A stretch of 36,556 bases of DNA, taken from contig JBJHBY010000005.1 of the NCBI GenBank assembly GCA_050485745.1, positions 1-36,556 of the forward strand, given 5' to 3'. Made by a program: the position numbers and the translations under genes. The DNA comes from JBJHBY01 sp050485745. GTDB taxonomy: Bacteria > Pseudomonadota > Gammaproteobacteria > Pseudomonadales > CAMLJR01. The notes below the pieces were generated by a model. It was not told the origin of the DNA and did not search any database. It worked only from the letters and a program-made list of their open reading frames with translations. Below, piece after piece: positions 7,882 to 15,626 of the stretch; position 1 is the first letter of the stretch, and every line of letters starts with the position of its first letter.

Positions 7882-8750
7882 CAGGCTCGCCTGTAATCGC
7901 CATGCATCAGAGAGACAAGATCAACCCACTCAGGAGGCTGATAGCCTGTCTCCCGGCAAAATCTGGAACCGTCCAATGAGCGGTCTATAACCAGCGAGCC
8001 GTCGGGCACAATATCGATTACCTTCTCATAACGGCTTGCGACGAGGCGAAGAAGGTCCAGCTTTGAAACGGGCTTTGCGGCGACATGATAAAGACCGGCG
8101 AGCTCTGGCGCTGGAAGCACATAATCCTTGATCACTCGGGCTAGCTCAATGGCCGGAAGTCCCGAGAAGATGGCCCTGGAGAAGCCGCGCACAGAGCCCT
8201 CCTGAGCGAGAAACCAGTCGATCAGGGAACGGTTTGGCTCGACCCCATGGCCTATGATAGAAGTTCTCAGGGTCACCGCGTGCCCTGAGTCGTGAATCTC
8301 GCCCATAAGCTTTGAACGGCCATAAAGGTCATCTGCGTCGGGCCTGTCCGTCTCAAGATACCCGCCTTTCTCGCCGGAAAACACGCAATCGGTACTGACA
8401 TGAACCAGGCGAGCACCGGTCATCTGACACATACGGGCGAGCCTATGAGGAAACAAGGCGTTGATTGAAAGAGCGGCGATGGGGTCATTCGCACTTTCGA
8501 GCTGCTTGATCAGACCAATACAATTTATCACAACATCAGGCTTAACTTTCGCCATGACGGACAGAAGCCTGTCATTGTCGATCGCATCAACATCCAGAAG
8601 AACCCTATGACGCACGTTGTCATCCAAAAACTCTGGCGCAGAATTTTTCCGAAGCGTCCCCCATACCTCAAACCCTGCCTCCGCGGAAAAGGTCCGAAAT
8701 ATCGCACCACCCAACATCCCGGCAACACCGAGAACAAGAACCCGGACCAT
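7878..8750 (-). CDS. RmlD-like UDP-4-ketosugar reductase (WbvR/QnlB type)
   Basis: A 290-residue extended SDR with GVAGMLGG at the N-terminus, STDCVFSGEKGGYLETDRP, and the catalytic YGRSK (YxxxK) followed by LMGE, the layout of dTDP-4-dehydrorhamnose reductases. In L-FucNAc clusters this step is done by WbjC/CapF/FnlB, about 370 residues long with a C-terminal cupin that epimerises C3. That domain is absent here, and the protein ends soon after the SDR fold. The expected product is therefore UDP-L-RhaNAc, as for WbvR of Vibrio cholerae O37 and QnlB of E. coli O98. Adjacent genes supply the substrate (dehydratase) and the following C2 epimerisation. The assignment of product stereochemistry is inferred from family and context. 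Confidence 0.82.
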   Translation of the reverse strand: MVRVLVLGVAGMLGGAIFRTFSAEAGFEVWGTLRKNSAPEFLDDNVRHRVLLDVDAIDNDRLLSVMAKVKPDVVINCIGLIKQLESANDPIAALSINALFPHRLARMCQMTGARLVHVSTDCVFSGEKGGYLETDRPDADDLYGRSKLMGEIHDSGHAVTLRTSIIGHGVEPNRSLIDWFLAQEGSVRGFSRAIFSGLPAIELARVIKDYVLPAPELAGLYHVAAKPVSKLDLLRLVASRYEKVIDIVPDGSLVIDRSLDGSRFCRETGYQPPEWVDLVSLMHGDYRRAW

Positions 8751-10243
8751 CAGAGACTCCTCACCGGAGGTTCCCGAACGAAAATCAATCGCACCACCTG
8801 GTCAGCGAAATAAAAAAGAATAACGTTTAAAAAAATCGACCCGAACAGCAAATAGCTCTGCATTGGAACGTACCCAAAGCTGGTGTATCGGAAAGCAACA
8901 ACCTGAGAAATCAATGCGCAAAATATCAAATTTCGCCCCCCGTAATGATATACAAAGAGCTCGATTAATGATGCCAATGCTGAAAAAGCAAAAACGGAAA
9001 AGAAAAGAAATATGTAAGATCCGGGGTAATACAGGAAGGCGATATAACCAGGCAATGATATAAAGTGAAATCGACTATCCGCAGCATTATCATAGAATGA
9101 ATCGATAAAAACCCGATCGTAAAATGAGTTAACCGAAGTATCCGCTTTCTCGGACAGGGCTTCCCGAAAGATATCCCAGCCACGCGACTCTGCTCCAACC
9201 ACGGACATCACACCTTCGATTCCTACCCAGCGATCAATAAACAGCACAACTGTATGACTGGTAACCCGGCGCTCAATTTCGTCTCGCTCCACCCTGACAC
9301 CGTAGATCGCCTCTCCACCCCGATCAGCCATGTCTGCCTGAAGCTCTTCAACCGAGCCACTGCCGTGGAACTCATGAGCCCGCAAAATATTAACCCCAAG
9401 CACAGTGACCACCAGCAAGCCGGCGAATAGCACCAGGGAAAATGCCAAGAGCGCCAGCCTTACCCTCGACTCATCGCGACGAAACAGCGAAGCCATCCCA
9501 TAAAGCATTGAGGAGCCATTGAGAACCATTCCTCGACTCCACATGGAAAAATTGGAGAGCGCGACCTCAACCAAGGCCAGACTTACACCAACCCAGTATC
9601 GATTTCGGTTAATCTCAAACTCGAATCTCAGAATGAGCGCCGAAATCGAAGCCATACCAAAAAGAAGCAGCCATGTATAAACCCCGTTCAACCCCAGGGG
9701 TAGATGAACTTGCGGAACATGGCCCCGCTGATAGATACCAAGAAAGATATTTGAAACACAAACCAGAAGAATGAGAGCAACAAAGAGCAGCAACGAAGTA
9801 CGGCGATAGCGGGAGTACAGTGAGAAAAGCCCGGAAAAAGCCAGGGGGGGAACTGAGCCCGGATAGTTGAATAGCCACCTACTGCGCACAAGGCGCGCCA
9901 GAATAATAGCGGCCATTGCGCAACAAACAACCAGAAGTGCCTGATCAAGCGCAGCGGGTGATCCGTCAAAATCACCGACGGCTACCTGGAACTGGCCATC
10001 GGAAAAAGCTGTCCGGACACTAAATTTCAGCCAGAATCCGATCCAGACAAGAACGCCGATAAAAGCATCAAAAAAAATTGCTCTGCGCCCAAAGCCAAGA
10101 TACAAAACAATGAACGACAAGCATGTAAATAAAAGGTATATCCAAACGCTACCCTGATACTCGATAGCAGCCAACCCTCCGAGAACCAGGGTCGCCAGAA
10201 CAATGAGGGCCCATGCCGTCCGGATTAAAAACTCCCAGCTCAT
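8750..10243 (-). CDS. Multi-pass membrane protein, possible O-antigen polymerase
   Basis: A 497-residue hydrophobic protein with roughly ten to twelve predicted membrane spans and one large hydrophilic loop at about residues 287-395, which contains ESRGWDIFREALSEKAD and DRVFIDSFYDNAADSRFHF. Many spans with one big periplasmic loop is the shape of Wzy repeat-unit polymerases, and WSRGMVLNGSS (about 235-245) lies in the central region. I recognise no specific family signature. It overlaps the upstream fusion gene by four bases and touches the downstream reductase start, so it belongs firmly to the same operon. If the C-terminal half of the fusion protein is the ligase, this would be the polymerase; the reverse is also possible. 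Confidence 0.6.
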   Translation of the reverse strand: MSWEFLIRTAWALIVLATLVLGGLAAIEYQGSVWIYLLFTCLSFIVLYLGFGRRAIFFDAFIGVLVWIGFWLKFSVRTAFSDGQFQVAVGDFDGSPAALDQALLVVCCAMAAIILARLVRSRWLFNYPGSVPPLAFSGLFSLYSRYRRTSLLLFVALILLVCVSNIFLGIYQRGHVPQVHLPLGLNGVYTWLLLFGMASISALILRFEFEINRNRYWVGVSLALVEVALSNFSMWSRGMVLNGSSMLYGMASLFRRDESRVRLALLAFSLVLFAGLLVVTVLGVNILRAHEFHGSGSVEELQADMADRGGEAIYGVRVERDEIERRVTSHTVVLFIDRWVGIEGVMSVVGAESRGWDIFREALSEKADTSVNSFYDRVFIDSFYDNAADSRFHFISLPGYIAFLYYPGSYIFLFFSVFAFSALASLIELFVYHYGGRNLIFCALISQVVAFRYTSFGYVPMQSYLLFGSIFLNVILFYFADQVVRLIFVREPPVRSL

Positions 10244-12786
10244 GGTGCCAACCCTGTTGATTGATCACGAGGTGGAATGACTCCTCCCCCACTGAAGAGA
10301 CTGTTAACGCGGCCCTCATCATGAGGACATCCCAAGCTCCGATACTTCAGCCCGGATAATGCCGATATCAAAATTCCCCAAAGAAAAAAAGTAATTATTC
10401 CAGAATACGGCTGCCTCATACCAACTTTTAACATATTGTCAATTCCCACGAGAAAGACGACCACAACCAACAATCCAACCAGGTTGAAATGAGACCTTAT
10501 GGAACGGCGAGCAGAAAAAACCATCCATCCCGTGGCAAATATCAAACCAAGAACAGGGAGCAACGCGACAAAACCGAAATGGTACAACATATCCAGATAG
10601 TAATTATGCGCACTCGGGAACTGCTCGCGATCAAGTACGCCAGGGTTGCCCAACAGAAAAAAATCCCAACGCTCCAGAACTTTGTTCAGATAAAAATCCC
10701 AATAGTCAATCCGTTCCATGACGTTGGGCGGAAAATGAAGCTCATCCTGTATTACAGGAGAGATGACACTCTCCACAGAAACAGGCCCGTCAGTTTCTTC
10801 CAAAGCAACCTCTGACCTGAAATCGAACTTGGCTACAAATGGCACCGACTCCCCCATATACAGCCAAAGCGCAAGCAATCCCCCTGTTAAAGACATCATG
10901 CCGGTCGAGACAAAACGGCGAGAAAATACAGCGCCGGATAGCAACCACCTGTAAATGCCATATGTCAGGACACCAATAGCCAGAAGACCCATTGCAAGCA
11001 TTGACATGGATAGAACAACATAGACGCCCATCAACAATGAAAGAAGGGGGATCAAACAATCTGGAAAACCGATCGCCTTATCGGAGAAAACAACCAGCAG
11101 GAACATGGCCACAAACATCACTGGCACGTACTGGAGGTGCTGGTAGATACTGAACAAAAAAGCATGGGCTGCCAGATTCTGCAGATCGCCCAGGTAGGTA
11201 GCAAGAATCTGCAAAGGAAGAATAACCATCAGCACCCAAAAGCAACAGAAAACCAGAACCTCAAGATTCGGATCCTTTGCATAAAATTGTTGACCGAGTA
11301 TCAATGCAAAAACAGGCAGAACAAATTGGACAAGAATCATTATCCTTCCAGCGTCATGTCCGGATTCCACAACCGAAACCAACGCCGTGGAAAACAACAT
11401 GCCGGCCACAAGAGTAAAAACCGCCATCGAAGAGAATCGTGCTCGATGGTAACCGCCCAGAGCCAGAATTCCGGCAAAGCATACTCCGACCGACAACGGC
11501 AGGGGCAGCTGACCCAGATTCGCTCCAGATTGAAAATCTGGTGCCCTATCCGTGAACAGGCCGCTTCCAATCTGGAAGAACACAGGCACTATAAGGCCTA
11601 CCACAATCACGCCGGCAACCCAACGGAAAATCACGTCACGGTTACGACCACCTCTCCCAAACAGGCCAGAAAGCTCACTCGAGTAGAACAACCAGGCGAG
11701 GATAGAGCCGGTGAGATACAAGGCTGACAGCGATAACTCTCCAAACAGATGGAACAGGACAGGGACAGCCACGAGTAACAGGACGTTGGCCAGCACATCC
11801 GAGCCAAATACATCGCCTTCCTGCTGTCTTTGAAGTATCGCCAGCCTGATTGCCTGACCCTTGACCATTACCCAACTGCCCACGAGCGAACAGCCAAGGG
11901 CCAAGAGAAACAAGTCGCTCTGATCAGTCCAGTGCAGAGCCCCGGGAAGGACGATTATCAGCGCTATCAATCCCATGCCAAGCAGCGCCGAAACAAGGAC
12001 TGCGTACCCAAAAAACCTGCTGGCAAAGCGAATGGACTTTGTTTTTCCGAGAAGCAGTGTAGGCCCCAGCGCCTGAGAATATATACCAGCCAATAGTCCA
12101 CCAACCGAAAATGCAGCAAACAGTTGCCCGGCGACCTCTCTGTCAGTGACGGTGAGAACAAACAGGCGAAACAAATATACCGATGCGCCGATGACCAGGG
12201 TCGACCCAAAGTGAGGCAACAGGCTTTTGAGCAATGCTCCCCCACGGAAAGACCAACCCGAACACCGTATCCATAGATTTCTGTCGCCGCAGGCCAGCAA
12301 AGGCGATACTGCCCACAACGCCGCAACAGGCAGCGCATAACGGCTATCGAAGGCAAGGCTGTAGAGTAACAGAGGCCCAAATAATGCCTGTACGGCGATA
12401 TAAACCCAGACACCACGCCGCTCAGAACGGCGCTCCTGTTCGCTGAGGAACACTTCTGCCAACCATTCCACCGCCCGCCGAATCACTAACAGTGCGACCA
12501 GGAATGCCCCGTTGCCGACGACGCCAACGCTCATGACGAAGGCGACGAATCCCAACGGGATCAACAGTGCCAGACGCAATCCTAAAATCTCTTCGGCACC
12601 TACGCCCCGTCCACCACCAAGTATCAAACTTCGGGCATTGCCCGACAAAGCGAAGAACAACGCGACAGTTGCACCATGAACAATACCGAAATCAGCAGCC
12701 AGCTCGGGCCTTCCTAGCACAGCGAGGAAAATCATTACCAATACCATCCCAAAGGTATTGGCCATGAATGCAACAGGAAATATCAT
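10240..12786 (-). CDS. Apparent Wzx flippase fused to a Wzy/WaaL-like polymerase or ligase
   Basis: One uninterrupted 848-residue frame. Residues 1 to about 375 have some twelve hydrophobic spans and begin like a MATE/PST-type O-unit flippase (N-terminal span, then RPELAADFGIVHGATVALFF). A cytoplasmic linker rich in Gly/Arg (FGRGGRNRD, about 376-384) follows. From about 388 to 815 there are another dozen spans with a large loop at about 645-735, ending in SAHNYYLDMLYHFGFVALLP (725-744), the hallmark pattern (P/S-x-HN-x-x-L-x-x-x-x-x-x-G) of the Wzy_C/O-antigen ligase family. Flippase and polymerase or ligase are normally separate proteins. The start is ATG 12786 with a weak AGGG ten bases upstream. 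The fusion is read directly from an open frame; the two activities are inferred. Confidence 0.75.
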   Translation of the reverse strand: MIFPVAFMANTFGMVLVMIFLAVLGRPELAADFGIVHGATVALFFALSGNARSLILGGGRGVGAEEILGLRLALLIPLGFVAFVMSVGVVGNGAFLVALLVIRRAVEWLAEVFLSEQERRSERRGVWVYIAVQALFGPLLLYSLAFDSRYALPVAALWAVSPLLACGDRNLWIRCSGWSFRGGALLKSLLPHFGSTLVIGASVYLFRLFVLTVTDREVAGQLFAAFSVGGLLAGIYSQALGPTLLLGKTKSIRFASRFFGYAVLVSALLGMGLIALIIVLPGALHWTDQSDLFLLALGCSLVGSWVMVKGQAIRLAILQRQQEGDVFGSDVLANVLLLVAVPVLFHLFGELSLSALYLTGSILAWLFYSSELSGLFGRGGRNRDVIFRWVAGVIVVGLIVPVFFQIGSGLFTDRAPDFQSGANLGQLPLPLSVGVCFAGILALGGYHRARFSSMAVFTLVAGMLFSTALVSVVESGHDAGRIMILVQFVLPVFALILGQQFYAKDPNLEVLVFCCFWVLMVILPLQILATYLGDLQNLAAHAFLFSIYQHLQYVPVMFVAMFLLVVFSDKAIGFPDCLIPLLSLLMGVYVVLSMSMLAMGLLAIGVLTYGIYRWLLSGAVFSRRFVSTGMMSLTGGLLALWLYMGESVPFVAKFDFRSEVALEETDGPVSVESVISPVIQDELHFPPNVMERIDYWDFYLNKVLERWDFFLLGNPGVLDREQFPSAHNYYLDMLYHFGFVALLPVLGLIFATGWMVFSARRSIRSHFNLVGLLVVVVFLVGIDNMLKVGMRQPYSGIITFFLWGILISALSGLKYRSLGCPHDEGRVNSLFSGGGVIPPRDQSTGLAP

Positions 12787-12834
12787 GTGGTTAATGCCCT
12801 GCTTGACATCGCTTCAATATCAGGATTGGTACAA

Positions 12835-14055
12835 TCAGAGATCCCCAGCCAGGATATCGATTAGCCTTTTTGTTTGTGCGGACATCTTGAAATTTTCATG
12901 GAAATAGATTGCCCCGGAAAGCCCCATTTCTTCGCGATCTTTCTCGCTCATATTTTTCATAAGCCGTATGTTATCTGCGAGTTTCTCTCGATCTTTCGCG
13001 GGCGAGACAAGGCCTGCGCCAGCTGCGCGAATAACTGAGGCTCCCTCGCCATTCAAGCTACCAATAATCGGCTTACCCGCGGCGAGATAAGCCTGAATCT
13101 TGCTGGGTATGGTTATTTCGAATATCGGATCATCGGTCATGGATACCAGAAGAGCCGAGGCTCTGGAGAAGACTTCCGGCATACTATCCATTGGCAAGCG
13201 GCCAGCCAGAACGAGATTATCCAGGCCAGATCTACGTTTCTGATCCATGATCCACTCCATCCTGCTACCACTTCCTACCAGAACAATACGTACATCAGGG
13301 TCACAACCCTGCAATAACGCCGCGGCCTCGACAATCGTGTCAAGAGATTGAGCAGTACCAAGGTTTCCAGCAAATACGACACAGAATTGATTGCTCAGGA
13401 CCTGCAGCAAATCATCAGGCAGTACTTCCGAGGAAACCGGAGGTTCGGCGTCAAAGCAATTGGGGTAGTAGACGATTTTCTTATCATCCGCATATCCGGC
13501 CACAGGCTCTATAAAGGCACGTGACTGCACCAGCAAAACATCACAGCCCCGATACAGCCCCTTGACCATTTTTCCGGCCAGTTTGAGAATGGCCCTGTTC
13601 TTGATAAAACCGGTAGCCGACAGGCTCTCTGGCCAAAGATCCTGAATCCAGAGAGCGAGCTTCGCCTTCTTGAGACGCTTGAGAACGATGGCCGGTATAA
13701 CTTGAGTAACCGGCGAAGGGGCAAACACCAGGATAGCGTCGTACTGGCGCCCTCTCAGGAGCCAGGGCAGCAACAGCACTCCCGTTATGACAAACGACAG
13801 ATAGTTGGCCGTCAGGTTACCGACACCACCTCTACCCCGGGGCCACAACGGCACTCTGATCACGTCAATTTTTCCAAGATAACGCTCGGTTACCACACCG
13901 CCGGACCGGTAACCCGGAAACACTTTCCCATCCGGATAGTTGGGTTTTCCGGTGGCGACTGCGACCTCGTGGCCCTGATCGTGAAGTGTGCGGACAAAGT
14001 CGTTTATGATAAAGCTTTCGGGCCAAAAATACTGGCTCAGCACCAAAACCCTCAA
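12835..14055 (-). CDS. GT4 family glycosyltransferase (WbuB-like)
   Basis: A GT-B fold retaining transferase of family 4, probably adding the L-QuiNAc/L-FucNAc-type sugar to the lipid-linked O-unit in the cytoplasm. Motifs are the N-terminal RVLVLSQYFWPESF, WIQDLWPESL, NCFDAEP, VFAGNLGTAQSLDTIVEAA and the acceptor/donor E-x7-E region IFEITIPSKIQAYLAAGKPI. WbuB of E. coli O26, next to fnlABC, has a very similar start. The frame opens at a TTG at 14079, but TTG 14055 is preferred because a GGAG lies 8 bases upstream (14067-14064) and it gives MRVLVLSQYFWPE; GTG 14061 is the alternative. About 406 residues. First gene of the island operon. Confidence 0.85.
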   Translation of the reverse strand: MRVLVLSQYFWPESFIINDFVRTLHDQGHEVAVATGKPNYPDGKVFPGYRSGGVVTERYLGKIDVIRVPLWPRGRGGVGNLTANYLSFVITGVLLLPWLLRGRQYDAILVFAPSPVTQVIPAIVLKRLKKAKLALWIQDLWPESLSATGFIKNRAILKLAGKMVKGLYRGCDVLLVQSRAFIEPVAGYADDKKIVYYPNCFDAEPPVSSEVLPDDLLQVLSNQFCVVFAGNLGTAQSLDTIVEAAALLQGCDPDVRIVLVGSGSRMEWIMDQKRRSGLDNLVLAGRLPMDSMPEVFSRASALLVSMTDDPIFEITIPSKIQAYLAAGKPIIGSLNGEGASVIRAAGAGLVSPAKDREKLADNIRLMKNMSEKDREEMGLSGAIYFHENFKMSAQTKRLIDILAGDL

Positions 14056-14191
14056 ACTCACTACTCCATATAAATTCAATCGGTTTTTCTCACGATAACC
14101 GGGAATTTTACCCTTTCACGCCCGTTCTTGCTCTTATTCCTTTATACATTGGCGCTCTGAAGGCTCATGGGTTTGAGAGGATTCATCGATT

Positions 14192-15583
14192 CTACGAGCT
14201 GCCTCGCGCAGCCTCCAGCGTCGCAAAATAGCGTCGTGCCTCGCGCATCACTCGCGGTGCCAGCACCAGCGCGGAGATCATCGTCGGTATCGCCATCAGG
14301 GCATACATGCCGTCGATCAGGTTGATCACCATGTCCAGGGATACCAGGGCGCCAACCACGATCAGTACGACGTAGAACCAGATGTAGTGGTGCTGGTGCT
14401 GCGCGCCGACCAGAAAGCCCAGGCATTTGCTGCCGTAGTACCAGAAGCTGATGATCGTGCTCAGGCTCAGGAAGAACACCATCAGCACCAACAGGTAGCC
14501 ACCACTGCCCGGCAGCATCTGCTGGAACGCCCGTGCGGTGAGGGTGACACCATCCACTTCGCTGCCCTGCCAGACACCGGTGACCAGAATCAGCAGGGCT
14601 GTGCAAGTGCACACCACCAGGGTGTCGATCACCGGCCCGAGCATGGCCACCAGGCCCTCCCGCACCGGCTCGTCCGTGCGCGCCGCGCCGTGGGCCAGGG
14701 ACTCGGTGCCAATACCCGCCTCGTTGGAGAAGGCACCGCGGCGCACGCCGATGACGATGACCGCGCCCAGCAAACCGCCAGCTGCCGCCTGTCCGGTGAA
14801 GGCATCACTCACGATCAGCCACAGGGCCGCGGGGATGGCCTGCGCGTGCAGGGCGAGCAGGGCCCCGGTCAGCAGCAGGTAGAACAGCACCATGGCCGGC
14901 ACCAGACGCGCCGTGACCTGCCCCACGCGGCTGATGTTGCCCACGGCGATCACCACCACCAGTGCCGCCAGCACCAGACCCACCCCCAGGTCGAAAGCCA
15001 GGTGATTGTCGGCGCTGGCCAGGCCGTGGGGCACCGCCACCATGTCGCGCAGGATCTGCACCAGCTGATTCACCTGAAACACCGGCAGGGTGCCAAACAG
15101 GGCCGCCACCGCGAACAGTATCGCCAGGGGCTGCCAGCGTGGCCCCAGGGCCTCGCGGATCACGTACATCGGGCCGCCCTGCAGAACCCCGAGGCTGTCG
15201 TGGCCGCGATACATCACCGCCAGGGTGGCGGTAAAGAACTTGGTGGCCACCCCCACCACCGCGGTGACCCACATCCAGAAGATGGCACCGGGGCCACCCA
15301 TGCCGATGGCAATCGCCACACCGGCGATATTGCCGAGGCCCAGGGTGCCGGACAGCGCCGTGCACAGGGACTGGAAATGGGGAATGTGGCCCGGCTGCCC
15401 GGGCGAGTCATAGCGACCACGCAGAACCTGGAGGGCATGGCCGAAATAGCGATAGGGCAGGCCCCTGGAATAAAGCAGAAAGACCAGCCCGCCCCCCACC
15501 AGCAGCAACACCAGGGGCGGCCCCCAGACGATGGTGGCGAACTGAACCAGCGCCGATTCGACGCCCTGTAGAATATCCTGCAT
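14192..15583 (-). CDS. AGCS family sodium:alanine/glycine symporter
   Basis: Sodium-coupled amino-acid uptake carrier of the inner membrane. The 463-residue product has about eleven membrane spans and the family motifs GTLGLGNIAGVAIAIGMGGP (residues about 95-114), TATLAVMYRG, GGPMYVIREALG and RRGAFSNEAGIGTESLAHGA. ATG 15583 gives the usual short N-terminus before the first span; the open frame running on to 16336 merely shadows the opposite-strand flavoprotein. It is divergent from the flavoprotein gene with 43 bases between start codons, so the promoters must be close together. Substrate within the Ala/Gly/Ser/Gln range cannot be told from sequence alone. Confidence 0.93.
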   Translation of the reverse strand: MQDILQGVESALVQFATIVWGPPLVLLLVGGGLVFLLYSRGLPYRYFGHALQVLRGRYDSPGQPGHIPHFQSLCTALSGTLGLGNIAGVAIAIGMGGPGAIFWMWVTAVVGVATKFFTATLAVMYRGHDSLGVLQGGPMYVIREALGPRWQPLAILFAVAALFGTLPVFQVNQLVQILRDMVAVPHGLASADNHLAFDLGVGLVLAALVVVIAVGNISRVGQVTARLVPAMVLFYLLLTGALLALHAQAIPAALWLIVSDAFTGQAAAGGLLGAVIVIGVRRGAFSNEAGIGTESLAHGAARTDEPVREGLVAMLGPVIDTLVVCTCTALLILVTGVWQGSEVDGVTLTARAFQQMLPGSGGYLLVLMVFFLSLSTIISFWYYGSKCLGFLVGAQHQHHYIWFYVVLIVVGALVSLDMVINLIDGMYALMAIPTMISALVLAPRVMREARRYFATLEAARGSS

Positions 15584-15626
15584 GGAGGCCAGCGTATCAC
15601 AGGGGCGAAAGCAGCCCGGGAAGCCT

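Larger units (their letters stand above)
5745..14079 (-). other. Surface-polysaccharide biosynthesis island
   Basis: Six minus-strand genes with small gaps or overlaps form one presumed transcription unit. The base composition is visibly richer in A and T than the DNA on both sides, and the block lies immediately after yicC, where Pseudomonas relatives carry gmk. It holds one glycosyltransferase, a flippase-polymerase-like fusion, a second membrane protein and three nucleotide-sugar enzymes. No initiating glycosyl-1-phosphate transferase, Wzz, integrase or JUMPstart/ops sequence was seen. Horizontal acquisition is inferred from composition and gene content. Confidence 0.75.

Noticed and set aside
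6868..8750. Assignment of the sugar pathway as UDP-L-FucNAc synthesis
   Set aside because: The reductase lacks the cupin domain expected of WbjC/CapF/FnlB, so the L-RhaNAc/L-QuiNAc route fits better.
14080..14191. JUMPstart/ops element or a strong promoter for the polysaccharide operon
   Set aside because: TATAAA and TAAAAT occur on the minus strand but without acceptable -35 partners, and no GGCGGTAG-type ops sequence was found.
14387..15571. 394-residue plus-strand open frame opposite the AGCS symporter
   Set aside because: Gln/His-rich shadow translation of the symporter gene with no motif.
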